A DNA stretch of 64,000 bases from Asanoa iriomotensis (GCF_016862515.1 NZ_BONC01000015.1:1-64000), one strand, 5' to 3'; positions 8,508 through 16,301 are shown, counted from the stretch's first letter. Notes: generated by a model not told the origin, from the sequence alone. Numbers and translations are program-made.

Positions 8508-8918
8508 ATGCCCAAGTACCTGCTGATCGTCGACTACGACGGCGGCGACGTGATCGAGCCCATGACCGACTGGACGCCCGACGAGGTCAAGGCGCACATG
8601 GACTACTACGGCGCGCTCCGGGAGGAGCTGCTCGGCACCGGTGAGCTCGTCACGCAGGAGGCGTTGACCGGGCCCGAGCTGGCCAAGGTCGTGCGGGCCG
8701 ACGGGCGGACCGCGCCGGTGGTCACCGACGGGCCGTTCGCCGAGTTCAAGGAGATGCTCGCCGGCTACCAGCTCGTCGACGTCGACTCCGAGGCCCGGGC
8801 GATCGAGATCGCGGCGAAGATCTCGGCCGTGCCCGGGCCGGGCGGGCGGCCGTTGCGGCAACCGATCGGCGTGCGGCGGGTCATGACCGACGCGGACTTC
8901 GACCTGTTGGTGGGATGA
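8508..8918 (+). CDS. DGPF/YCII-domain protein linked to ECF42 sigma factor
   Basis: A 136-aa protein of the YCII-related DGPF group. The namesake VTDGPFAEFKEMLAGYQLV lies at about 74-92. The ATG at 8508 has GAGGAGG 5 nt upstream, which rules out the longer open frame. Its stop overlaps the ATG of the sigma factor (ATGA), showing translational coupling. DGPF proteins are the hallmark neighbours and main targets of ECF42 sigma factors; their biochemical role is unresolved, with a stress or small-molecule-binding function proposed. Confidence 0.9.
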   Translation: MPKYLLIVDYDGGDVIEPMTDWTPDEVKAHMDYYGALREELLGTGELVTQEALTGPELAKVVRADGRTAPVVTDGPFAEFKEMLAGYQLVDVDSEARAIEIAAKISAVPGPGGRPLRQPIGVRRVMTDADFDLLVG

Positions 8919-10093
8919 GACCAGCGCTGACCGACCTGCTGCGCGGCCTCGCGCCGCAGGTCGTCGGCGTGCTCACCCGGCGCGGCGGAGACTTCGCGGG
9001 CGCCGAGGATGCCACGCAGGAGGCCCTGCTCGCCGCGGCGCTGCACTGGCCCGCCGACGGCGTCCCGGACAACCCGCGCGCGTGGCTGATCCGCGCCGGC
9101 GAGCGCAAGCTGGTCGACCAGCTCCGCGGTGACCAGGCCCGGCGCCGCCGGGAGGCGCTGGTCGCGGCCCGCGAGCCGGCCGAACCGCCCACGCCCGCCG
9201 ACCGGGACGACTCGTTGGCCGTACTCCTGATGTGTTGTCATCCGGCACTGCCGCAGGCGTCGGCGATCGCGCTGACCCTGCGCGCCGTCGGCGGCCTGAG
9301 CACCGCGGAGATCGCCGACGCGTTCCTCGTGCCCGAGGCCACGATGGCCCGCCGCATCAGCCGCGCCAAGCAGGCCGTCCGGGACGTCGGCATCGCGGAC
9401 CGCGCCGAGGTCACGCCCGCGGCCCGGCGCGTCCTCTATCTGATCTTCAACGCCGGTCATCTGCGCAACGCGGACCTGTCCGCCGAGGCGATCCGGCTGA
9501 CGCGGATGGTCCACCGGCTGCGGCCGGACGATCCGGAGAGCGCCGGGCTGCTCGCGCTGATGCTGCTCACCGAGGCCCGCCGGCCCGCCCGCACGACCGC
9601 CGGCGGCGACCTCGTGCCCCTGGACGAACAGGACCGCTCCCGCTGGGACCACCTGCTGATCAAGGAGGGCACCGGGCTGGTCGACGACGCCTTCCGACGC
9701 GGCGCGGTGGGGGAGTACCAGATCGAGGCCGCCATCGCCGCCCTGCACGACCGGGCCGGTCGCGCCGCGGAGACCGACTGGCCGCAGATCCGGGCGTTGT
9801 ACGGCGTCCTGGAACGGATGACCGGCAGTCCGGTGGTCACGCTCAACCACGCGGTGGCTGCCGCGATGGTCTCGGGCCCCGCGGAGGGCCTGGCCATGCT
9901 CGCCCCGCTCGACCTGGTGCTGCCGGACCACCAGCGGCTCCACGCGGTGCGCGCCCATCTGCACGAGTTGGCCGGTGACGCGGTCCGGGCGGTGGACCAT
10001 TACCGGGCCGCGGCCGCCCGCGCGACGAGCCCGGCGGAGCAGCGCTATCTCACCCTGCGGGCAGCTCGGTTGGCCCGGCGCGGCGGTGCGTGA
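8915..10093 (+). CDS. ECF42-type RNA polymerase sigma factor with C-terminal extension
   Basis: A 392-aa sigma-70 family protein. Region 2 is at the N-terminus (GAEDATQEALLAAALHWP, then NPRAWLIRAGERKLVDQLR) and region 4 at about 125-160 (LSTAEIADAFLVPEATMARR). The long C-terminal part (about 180-392) is helical and TPR-like (HRLRPDDPESAGLLALMLL). ECF42 members carry such an extension, required for activity in Streptomyces venezuelae, and lack a classical anti-sigma factor. That fits the absence of an anti-sigma gene here. Overlap with the DGPF gene by ATGA supports a functional pair. Confidence 0.92.
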   Translation: MRPALTDLLRGLAPQVVGVLTRRGGDFAGAEDATQEALLAAALHWPADGVPDNPRAWLIRAGERKLVDQLRGDQARRRREALVAAREPAEPPTPADRDDSLAVLLMCCHPALPQASAIALTLRAVGGLSTAEIADAFLVPEATMARRISRAKQAVRDVGIADRAEVTPAARRVLYLIFNAGHLRNADLSAEAIRLTRMVHRLRPDDPESAGLLALMLLTEARRPARTTAGGDLVPLDEQDRSRWDHLLIKEGTGLVDDAFRRGAVGEYQIEAAIAALHDRAGRAAETDWPQIRALYGVLERMTGSPVVTLNHAVAAAMVSGPAEGLAMLAPLDLVLPDHQRLHAVRAHLHELAGDAVRAVDHYRAAAARATSPAEQRYLTLRAARLARRGGA

Positions 10094-10150
10094 CCCGACC
10101 CGGAATCCCCGCAAAATGGAGGCTCGGCGCCAGGGCGGTGAACGGGGGCG

Positions 10151-10363
10151 GTGCGCGTGAACACGAACAACGCGGCGAGCGAGGTCCGCTGGGTCTACCG
10201 CCCACCCCGCAACCGCCGGTCACCCGAGTCCGGTGCCGAGTTCGTCGGTGCGCCGGTGTTCGGAGTCAGCGCCGCCGACGAGGCCGGGCTGGTCGACGTC
10301 ATCCTGACCGACGGCACCCGGATCACCGCCCGCGCCGCGGACGTGGTCGCCGAGCCGATCTGA
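10151..10363 (+). CDS. small hypothetical protein
   Basis: A 70-aa protein beginning at a GTG preceded by the G-rich stretch ACGGGGGCG. The C-terminal half (VFGVSAADEAGLVDVILTD then GTRITARAADVV) reads like a small beta-barrel of the SH3/KOW type. No signal peptide or membrane helix is present. It lies 57 bp after the ECF42 gene and converges with the M48 protease gene, whose stop is 3 bp away. No family is recognised. Confidence 0.5.
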   Translation: MRVNTNNAASEVRWVYRPPRNRRSPESGAEFVGAPVFGVSAADEAGLVDVILTDGTRITARAADVVAEPI

Positions 10364-10365
10364 GG

Positions 10366-11619
10366 TCACATCTCGTACTGTTCGGCGAGTTCGTTGCGCA
10401 GCGTTTCCGCGTACGGGGCCAACTCGCGGACGATCCTCGCCCACTCGTCGTCGCTGACGGTGACGGCCGGCGGCGTGTCCGGCAGCGTCGAGACGAACTG
10501 GTGCCGGCGTCCCGTGGCGGCGTGGCTGCTGAACAGGGACGCCTCCGTGCGCATGGTGAGCTGGCGCAGCACGGCGGTCCGGTCGTCGTTGCGGGCCCGG
10601 TTCTGTGCGACCCGCTGCCGCCACTCGGCCATCGCGTAGCCCTTGCGGGCGATGCCGGTGATCGCGCCGCGGAACAAGGGGAACGCGGCGATCGCGTCGA
10701 ACAGGCCCAGCGTTGCGGCCCGTCCGGCGGCCCGCACGGCGAGCAGGTCAGCCTGCTGCTCGGCCCGCCGGTCGTCGCGTGCCGCCGCCAGGTGGATCGC
10801 GGCGTGCACGGCGAACGACAGCCAGGACAGCAGGCCGCTGATCAGCCGCCACAGCTCGTAGACGATGAGGTACAGGCCGAGCAGCTCACGCTCCACACCG
10901 GACACCCGGTCGGGCCGCAGGCCGCTCGCGATGTGGCCGAAGGTGACCCGTGCCGGCATCGTCACCATCGCGCGGCGGGAGTCCCGGTTCGCGAAGTGGC
11001 CGAGCTCGTGGCCGAGCAACGCGACCAGCTCGGCCCGCTCGACGCTGGCCACCAAGGGGATGCCCAGCGTCAGGATGCGGCGCTGCCGGATGCCGACGAC
11101 GGTCGTCCACGCGCCCCACAGGCCCGGGTCTACGGCGATGACGTCGGGGTGTGGCGCGCCGGTCGCGGCCGCGACGCGTTCGACGAGGGCGTGCAGCGCG
11201 GGCGCGCGTTCGGCGTCGAGCCGGTAGAGCGGTTTGAGGATCTTCTTGACCCGCCCGAGTCGTGGGCGCACCAGGTACGCCACGAGGAGCAGCACGAGGC
11301 CGAGTAGGACCGGCCCGGCGATCAGCAACCAGATGCCGGCCAGCAGCGCCGCCGCGGGCACCGCGAGCAGCACCGCGGAGATCGCCACCAGCAGCATGAA
11401 GGCGCGGTCGCGGCCGGGCCGCACCGGCGTGCCGGTGGCCAGCAGCTTGTCCGCCCGGAATCCGGCGCGATGGTCGCGTGCCCGGATCGTCCGGTAGAAC
11501 CAGGTCGCGTTCTCGATCGGCGCGAGCTTGTCGAGGTTGAACTCGCAGCGCGGGCACCAGGGCGGCTGGTCCTCCTCGACGGCCAGCGGCACGACGCAGG
11601 TGGGACAGGTATCGGTCAC
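10366..11619 (-). CDS. M48-family membrane metalloprotease with N-terminal zinc ribbon
   Basis: A 417-aa predicted membrane protease. A zinc-ribbon-like start (CPTC then WCPRC at residues 5-25) is followed by two transmembrane helices (about 70-120). The catalytic motif HELGHF sits in VALLGHELGHFANRDSRR, with a downstream Glu in the following helices as expected for M48 enzymes. A further hydrophobic pair follows (LYLIVYELWRLISGLLSWL). HtpX/Ste24 relatives degrade or trim membrane proteins. The Cys pairs at the N-terminus are unusual for HtpX and may hold a structural zinc. The gene stands alone. Confidence 0.85.
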   Translation of the reverse strand: MTDTCPTCVVPLAVEEDQPPWCPRCEFNLDKLAPIENATWFYRTIRARDHRAGFRADKLLATGTPVRPGRDRAFMLLVAISAVLLAVPAAALLAGIWLLIAGPVLLGLVLLLVAYLVRPRLGRVKKILKPLYRLDAERAPALHALVERVAAATGAPHPDVIAVDPGLWGAWTTVVGIRQRRILTLGIPLVASVERAELVALLGHELGHFANRDSRRAMVTMPARVTFGHIASGLRPDRVSGVERELLGLYLIVYELWRLISGLLSWLSFAVHAAIHLAAARDDRRAEQQADLLAVRAAGRAATLGLFDAIAAFPLFRGAITGIARKGYAMAEWRQRVAQNRARNDDRTAVLRQLTMRTEASLFSSHAATGRRHQFVSTLPDTPPAVTVSDDEWARIVRELAPYAETLRNELAEQYEM

Positions 11620-11732
11620 CGGCGAATTCTGGGGCGCAGTTGATCATCGGTCAATCGACTGATCGTTCGCCGGTGTAACGATAAGCGTTGATAAGGGATA
11701 CACCATCTGGCCGGGATAACGAGAATCCCGGT

Positions 11733-12770
11733 GTGGTGGTCGCGTTGCCGTGGGAGGTGGCACCGACGCTCGCGGTGGGCGCGCGGTCGTCGGCGCTCGG
11801 CGCCGGCCGGCTTGCGTGGCTCGGGTCGTTCGCGCACCCGGACGAGGCCCTCGCCGGACTGGCCGCGGCGGCGGGTGTCGCACCGGAGCTGGCCGCCGTG
11901 GACCTGCGCCCGGGTGACCCCGCGCACCTGTGGGCGGCGCGCGCCGGCCTGCCGGTGCGGGCGGTGGCCCGGCACCACGCGCTGGTCGCCGCGACGATGG
12001 CCGCACACGGCCTCGGACCCGACGAGCAGGTGATCGGTTTCGCGTTCGACGGCGGCGGCTACGGCCCGGACGGCGCCACCTGGGGTGGCGAGGTGCTCGT
12101 CGCGGGCTACAAGGGATTCCGGCGGGTCGCCCACCTCGGGTACGTGCGGTGCGTCGGCACGGACCGGCCACATCGGATCGCCCTGGCCCACCTCCGCCAC
12201 GCCGGCTTGCCGTGGGACCTCGACCTGGCTCCGGTCCGCGCCTGCTCGACCCGCGAACGCCGGATCCTGGCCGGCCAACTCGACTCAGGCTTCGGCTGCG
12301 CCACCACAACCAGCGTCGGCCTGCTACTGACCACGATCGCCGCCCTGCACGGCCGGGTCACCGCTCCGCCCGGCGCGGGCCACGATGTGCGCGGGCCGGT
12401 TGCGGCGGTGCCCGGTGCGATCGCCGGCCTGCACGGGTTGGCCGGTGGGCGGGCGGCTGGCGGCGAGCCGTACCCGATGCGGGGTCTCGATCCTGGTGCG
12501 CTGGTTCGTGCGGTGGTCGCGGACGTGCGCGCCGGAGTGCCCGCCCAGGCGATCGACGCCCGAGTGCGGGCGACGCTCGTCGCCCTGGTGGCCGATCAGG
12601 CGCGCCGGTGTGCGCGCGAGACCGGCCTCGACGTCGTCGTCCTGGCCGGCGACGTGTTCGACGACCCGGCACTGACCGTGGAAGCACAGGGAAACCTGCC
12701 GGATCTCACGGTGCTGGCTGGCCGGCCGCCGATGGCGTTGGGACGGTTGCTGTGCGCAGCGGCCGGCTGA
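11733..12770 (+). CDS. orphan HypF C-terminal (Kae1-like) domain protein
   Basis: A 345-aa protein matching only the Kae1-like part of carbamoyltransferase HypF. Recognisable pieces are RHHALVAATM (HypF usually HHHAH), VIGFAFDGGGYG (usually DGTGYG), TWGGEVLVA, TTTSVGLLLTTIAAL (usually TSSxGRLFD) and VVLAGDVF (usually SGGVFQN). The acylphosphatase, zinc-finger and YrdC-like domains are absent, and no hydrogenase or hyp genes are nearby. Several metal and nucleotide residues are altered, so it may be inactive in carbamoyl transfer or repurposed. The start is uncertain: GTG at 11733 is chosen, and a TTG at 11688 also opens the frame. Its 3' end overlaps the convergent MFS gene by 65 bp. Confidence 0.7.
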   Translation: MVVALPWEVAPTLAVGARSSALGAGRLAWLGSFAHPDEALAGLAAAAGVAPELAAVDLRPGDPAHLWAARAGLPVRAVARHHALVAATMAAHGLGPDEQVIGFAFDGGGYGPDGATWGGEVLVAGYKGFRRVAHLGYVRCVGTDRPHRIALAHLRHAGLPWDLDLAPVRACSTRERRILAGQLDSGFGCATTTSVGLLLTTIAALHGRVTAPPGAGHDVRGPVAAVPGAIAGLHGLAGGRAAGGEPYPMRGLDPGALVRAVVADVRAGVPAQAIDARVRATLVALVADQARRCARETGLDVVVLAGDVFDDPALTVEAQGNLPDLTVLAGRPPMALGRLLCAAAG

Positions 12771-13950
12771 ACCCCGCCAGCAACGCGGTGCCCACAAGGC
12801 AGGTCACGCCGCCGACGGCCAGTGCGGCGCTGCCCGTCATGACCGACGCGACCAGGCCCGCCCGCAGGTTGCCCAGCTCCGGGCCCGCTACGCCGACGAC
12901 GTGTTCGAGGGCGGCTACCCGGCCGAGGTAGGCGTCCGGTGTGGACGTCTGCACGACCGTTCCCCGGGCCACCACCGCCCAGGTGTCCGCGGCGCCCGCC
13001 AGCGCGAGGCAGCCGAGCACCGCGGGCAGCGTGTCGACCACGCCTGCCAAGGCCAGCGCGCCTCCCCAGACCGCGCCGCCGGCCAGCAGCACGACGCCCG
13101 GGCGCGTGCGGCGGGTCGATAGTCCGGACAGGACGGACGCGAGCGCACCGCCGACGCCGATCGCGGTCAGGAACAAGCCCAGGCTCGCCGGCGAGCCGCT
13201 GAACTTCTCCTGGTTGACAACCGGGAACAGGGCCACCGGCATCGCCAGCAGCGTGGCGCACAGGTCGGCGAGCAGGGCGCCCGCCACCGGGCGTGTGCGC
13301 ACCGCGAACCGGATGCCCTCGGCCACCGCGCGCGGGCCGGCGCCGCCCGACGACGTGCCGGTCACCCGGGGGAGCCCGGCGATCCCGATTAGGGCCGCGC
13401 CGAACGAGGCCGCGTCGACCACGAAGCAGATCGGGGCGCCGGCGTACGCGGTGAGCACGCCGGCCGCGGCCGGGCCGAGCAGCATCGCGAGCTGGAACGA
13501 GAGGTGGTTGAGGGCCAGCCCGGCGGCCAGCCGGTCGGGTGGCAGCAGGACCGGCGTGTACGCGCGCAGGGCCGGGTAGGCCAGCGCCGACAGCCCGGAG
13601 TGTGCGGCGGCCAGCGCGAACAGCACGCCGACCGGCGAGGCAGTGGCCGCGGTGACCGCCATCAGCAGGCTGGTCGCGACCAGGCCCCAGGTCGCACCGG
13701 TGGCCAGGCGCCGCCGGTCGACGTGGTCGACGAACGCGCTGCCCAGCAGCGCCACCGCGACCAGCGGCAGCGCGGTGGTCAGGCCCAGCAGGCCGACCAG
13801 CGCCGGGTTGTGCGTGCGGTCCCAGACGGAGAAGACGACCGCGAAGCCGCCGAACTGACCGCCGAAGCCGGACAGCGTGCTGCCCAGCCACAGCCGGCGG
13901 AACGTGGCGTGCTCGCGCAGCGGGCGCAGGTCGACCAGGGCGCCCTTCAC
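12706..13950 (-). CDS. MFS transporter
   Basis: A 414-aa integral membrane protein with about 12 hydrophobic helices. The N-terminus (FRRLWLGSTLSGFGGQFGGF) and the loop FVDHVDRRRLATG between helices 2 and 3 are the MFS-3/enterobactin-exporter-like signature. Its GTG start overlaps the stop of the MarR gene (GTGA), so the regulator and transporter are one operon, presumably for drug or metabolite efflux under MarR control. The last 65 bp overlap the antisense 3' end of the HypF-like gene. Confidence 0.9.
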   Translation of the reverse strand: MKGALVDLRPLREHATFRRLWLGSTLSGFGGQFGGFAVVFSVWDRTHNPALVGLLGLTTALPLVAVALLGSAFVDHVDRRRLATGATWGLVATSLLMAVTAATASPVGVLFALAAAHSGLSALAYPALRAYTPVLLPPDRLAAGLALNHLSFQLAMLLGPAAAGVLTAYAGAPICFVVDAASFGAALIGIAGLPRVTGTSSGGAGPRAVAEGIRFAVRTRPVAGALLADLCATLLAMPVALFPVVNQEKFSGSPASLGLFLTAIGVGGALASVLSGLSTRRTRPGVVLLAGGAVWGGALALAGVVDTLPAVLGCLALAGAADTWAVVARGTVVQTSTPDAYLGRVAALEHVVGVAGPELGNLRAGLVASVMTGSAALAVGGVTCLVGTALLAGFSRPLRTATVPTPSAAGQPAP

Positions 13951-14417
13951 AGGGTGAGGTTGGCGCGCAGCCGGTCGGCGAACGAGCGGCGCTCCAGCGC
14001 GCGCCTGATGTCCTCGACGACGGCGGTCAGCGGGTACGGCAGCTCCGCGTCCAGCTCACGGACCGTGGTCTCGGTGGCCCGCCACTCGGCGACCAGGAAC
14101 GGCACCAGCTCGCGGCCGCGGCCGGAGAGCTTGATCCGCCGGGTGCGGCCGTCGACGTTGTCCGCGTCCTCGACCAGCCCGGCCCGCCGCATCGCGGCGA
14201 CGGTCTGGCTCATGGCCGAGTGGGTGACCGAGATCCGGCCGGCGAGCTGCTGGATGGTCATCGGCTCGTGCCGGGAGAGCTGGATCATCGGCCCGACGAA
14301 CCGGGTGCGCACGTCGCCGATGCCGGCCTCGTCGTAGAGGGCCGCGATGTCGCGATCCAGGCCGTGCAGGAGCGCCCAGACCGGCCCCCAGTGACTGCTG
14401 TCGAGAAGATCTGCCAC
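13947..14417 (-). CDS. MarR-family transcriptional regulator
   Basis: A 156-aa winged-helix repressor. The recognition region reads MTIQQLAGRISVTHSAMSQT, followed by the wing with DNVDGRTRRIKLSGRG. The GTG at 14417 gives a usual MarR length; the frame remains open upstream through the palindrome, but those residues are unlikely to be translated. A TTGACA element on the minus strand (14450-14455) sits such that transcription would begin at or next to this GTG, suggesting a leaderless mRNA. The 22-bp palindrome just upstream is the probable operator, giving autorepression of the marR-MFS operon. Confidence 0.9.
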   Translation of the reverse strand: MADLLDSSHWGPVWALLHGLDRDIAALYDEAGIGDVRTRFVGPMIQLSRHEPMTIQQLAGRISVTHSAMSQTVAAMRRAGLVEDADNVDGRTRRIKLSGRGRELVPFLVAEWRATETTVRELDAELPYPLTAVVEDIRRALERRSFADRLRANLTL

Positions 14418-14430
14418 GGCGTACGATGTA

Positions 14431-14452
14431 ACAGCACTTATATAAGTGCTGT
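14431..14452. promoter_or_regulatory. perfect 22-bp palindromic operator of the MarR-MFS operon
   Basis: A perfect palindrome with half-site ACAGCACTTAT lies between the divergent MarR and ArfB genes, 14 bp from the MarR start. On the minus strand a TTGACA -35 box overlaps its outer end and the palindrome fills the -35/-10 spacer. A bound dimer would therefore block RNA polymerase. It lies 19 bp before the ArfB start, so it could influence that gene too. Confidence 0.8.
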
Positions 14453-14470
14453 CAAGTCTATCCTGACGGC

Positions 14471-14896
14471 ATGGCACCCCTGACCGTCCGCCCCGGCGTG
14501 GAGATCCCCGAGGCCGAGCTTCACTGGCGGTTCTCCCGCTCCTCCGGCCCCGGCGGTCAGGGCGTCAACACCGCCGACTCGCGCGTCGAGCTGAGCTGGG
14601 ACCTCGACGCGACCACCGCGCTCGGGCCGGTGCTGAAGGACCGGGCCCGAGAACGGCTGGCGAACCGCCTGGTCGGGGGCGTGCTCACGGTCGCCGCCTC
14701 CGAGCACCGGGCCCAGCTCCGCAACCGCGAGGCGGCGCTGGCCAGGCTGGCCGCTCTGGTCGCCGGCGCGATCGAGCCGCCACCCCCGCCACGCCGCGCG
14801 ACCCGACCGTCACGAGCCGCCAAGGAACGCCGGATCGCTGCCAAGAAAAGACGCGGAGAGACCAAACGCCTGAGGCGACCGGAGGACGGCAGTTGA
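14471..14896 (+). CDS. arfB: ArfB-type peptidyl-tRNA hydrolase (ribosome rescue)
   Basis: A 141-aa release-factor-like protein. The catalytic GGQ motif is in SSGPGGQGVNTADSRVEL at about 25-40. The C-terminus is a long basic tail (SRAAKERRIAAKKRRGETKR) that in ArfB/YaeJ enters the empty mRNA channel of stalled ribosomes. No codon-recognition domain is present, as expected for ArfB. It hydrolyses peptidyl-tRNA on non-stop complexes in the cytoplasm. It is transcribed divergently from marR and is followed by the ROK gene after 25 bp. Confidence 0.93.
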   Translation: MAPLTVRPGVEIPEAELHWRFSRSSGPGGQGVNTADSRVELSWDLDATTALGPVLKDRARERLANRLVGGVLTVAASEHRAQLRNREAALARLAALVAGAIEPPPPPRRATRPSRAAKERRIAAKKRRGETKRLRRPEDGS

Positions 14897-14921
14897 TCGC
14901 CGCCCGTGCAACGATCGGCAG

Positions 14922-15971
14922 ATGAACAGCGTACGGGCGGTCGAAGGTGACCGGTGGGTGGTCGTCGGCCTCGACAACGGCGGCAATGCCAACAACGCGA
15001 CCGTGCTCGACTCGGCCGGCGACTTTCTGGTCGACGGGCTGCTGGAGAGCCCGAGCCGGGTCAAGGAAGGCCCGGTCGTCGCGGTCCAGGCGCTCGCCGA
15101 GGCGTTCGACAACGTGCTCGACCAGACCGGCGTCCCCCGCGCGGCGGTGCGGTCCGTCGGGCTGGACACCCCGGGCCCGGCCAGCGCCACCGGCGTCATC
15201 TCCGCCAAGGGCTCGACCAACTTCGTCGACCCCGCCTGGCGCGGCTTCGACGTCCGGGGCGCGCTCGAGGAGCGGCTGGGGCTGCCGGTCGTCTACAACA
15301 ACGACGGCAACGCCGCCGCCCTCTACGCGCACCACGTCCACTTCGGACTCGCGGGCAACAGCCGGTCGTCGGTCTCGGCGATCGTCGGCACCGGGCTCGG
15401 CGGCGGCGTGATCGAGGCCGGCCGGATCGTCTCCGGCGCCGCCGGCATGGCCGGTGAGCTGGGGCACGTGCACATTCCGATGCAGGGTCTGCTGGGCGAC
15501 GGCCAGGCGCTGCCGAGCTGCAACTGCGGCTTCGAAGGCGACGCGGAGAGCGTGGCCTCGCTGACCGGCATCGAGCGCAACCTGCTGCCGTACTGGCTGG
15601 CCAGGCATCCCGAGCACCCGCTGGCCGCGGAGCCGTCGCTGGCCACGGCGGCCAAGCTGGTCCGCGGGCTGGGCGAGGCCGGCGACCCGCTGGCGCGCAC
15701 GATCTTCGAGCAGCAGGCGACCGCGATCGGCCGGCTGTTCACGATCGCCGCCAACTTCACCGACCCCGACGCGTACTTCGTCGGCGGCGGCGTGGTCCAG
15801 GCGGGCGCGGAGTTCGGGCAGTGGTTCCTCGACCAGGTCGTGCGCCACACGAGCCTGCGCGACGAGCAGCGCCAGGTGGCGACGTTCGCCCTCGTGCCGG
15901 ACCTCGACATGGCCGGCGCCCGCGGCGCCGCCCTCGCCGCCCGCCAGTCGGTGCCGCGCGGCACCACATAG
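14922..15971 (+). CDS. ROK-family sugar kinase
   Basis: A 349-aa protein of the ROK fold. The N-terminal phosphate loop is VVVGLDNGGNANNATVLD, followed by NNDGNAAALYAH with the catalytic Asp, IVGTGLGGGVIEAG and the ROK zinc-site region GELGHVHIP with CNCGFEGDAES. The zinc cluster has fewer Cys than the CXCGXXGCXE consensus, so metal binding may be weakened. No helix-turn-helix is present, so it is an enzyme rather than a NagC-type repressor. Glucokinase or another hexokinase activity is expected. The neighbours give no hint of substrate. Confidence 0.85.
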   Translation: MNSVRAVEGDRWVVVGLDNGGNANNATVLDSAGDFLVDGLLESPSRVKEGPVVAVQALAEAFDNVLDQTGVPRAAVRSVGLDTPGPASATGVISAKGSTNFVDPAWRGFDVRGALEERLGLPVVYNNDGNAAALYAHHVHFGLAGNSRSSVSAIVGTGLGGGVIEAGRIVSGAAGMAGELGHVHIPMQGLLGDGQALPSCNCGFEGDAESVASLTGIERNLLPYWLARHPEHPLAAEPSLATAAKLVRGLGEAGDPLARTIFEQQATAIGRLFTIAANFTDPDAYFVGGGVVQAGAEFGQWFLDQVVRHTSLRDEQRQVATFALVPDLDMAGARGAALAARQSVPRGTT

Positions 15972-16093
15972 ACGATGGCAGGCCGCCCACCGGCGGTGTA
16001 AGAAAACGATGAATCGACTGTGATCGTTGCCCTCTACCGTCGCCGTCAGTCCAGACATCGGCCTGAACGACGATGCGACGAGAGTGGGGTGAA

Positions 16094-16264
16094 ATGAAGA
16101 CGTTGGAGAATCTCGGCGACCGGCTGCTCAGCCTGTTTGTCCCTAAGACCGACGCGTCGGCCTGCTGGTGCAATACCGGGCCCTGCAGGTTGCCGGATGG
16201 CTCGTCCGGGACAAGGGAGTGCTGCAAGGTTGGTGGCAGGCTCTACTGCGAGCCGTGTTCGTAA
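16094..16264 (+). CDS. cysteine-rich secreted peptide precursor (leader plus 7-Cys core)
   Basis: A 56-aa precursor. Residues 1-23 look like a leader: an amphipathic LENLGDRLLSLFVP helix, then KTDASA, a signal-peptidase-like A-x-A site directly before the first Cys. The 33-residue core has Cys at core positions 1, 3, 8, 20, 21, 29 and 32, with one Trp between the first two (CWC). The leader lacks the basic n-region and long hydrophobic core of a Sec signal. ATG at 16094 is preceded by GAGTGGGG; an ATG at 16073 would add 7 residues but has no ribosome-binding site. Next come redox, export and peptidase genes on the same strand, so this is probably a disulfide-rich bacteriocin- or signal-like peptide. 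Its activity is unknown. Confidence 0.75.
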   Translation: MKTLENLGDRLLSLFVPKTDASACWCNTGPCRLPDGSSGTRECCKVGGRLYCEPCS

Positions 16265-16274
16265 GTTCGGCATG

Positions 16275-16301
16275 GCCGGGCCAGACGGTGTCTGGCCCGG
16301 C
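16275..16301 (+). terminator. hairpin between precursor peptide gene and processing genes
   Basis: A perfect 12-bp inverted repeat (arm GCCGGGCCAGAC) with a 3-nt loop begins 10 bp after the precursor stop and ends 68 bp before the MauE-like gene. There is no T-run. Its position suggests partial termination or 3'-end protection, giving more precursor mRNA than processing-enzyme mRNA. Confidence 0.65.

Noticed and set aside
11672-11704. GGTGTA...TACACC inverted repeat before the HypF-like gene
   Set aside because: Only 6-bp arms, 21 bp apart; expected by chance.
14685-16058. 457-aa minus-strand open frame over ArfB and the ROK kinase
   Set aside because: Overlaps two well-supported genes, has low-complexity shadow composition and no motif.
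16094-16264. Tryptophan-derived quinone cofactor protein (MauA- or QhpC-like)
   Set aside because: Only one Trp is present and no radical-SAM, MauG or dehydrogenase large-subunit gene is nearby. A disulfide-rich peptide is the simpler reading.
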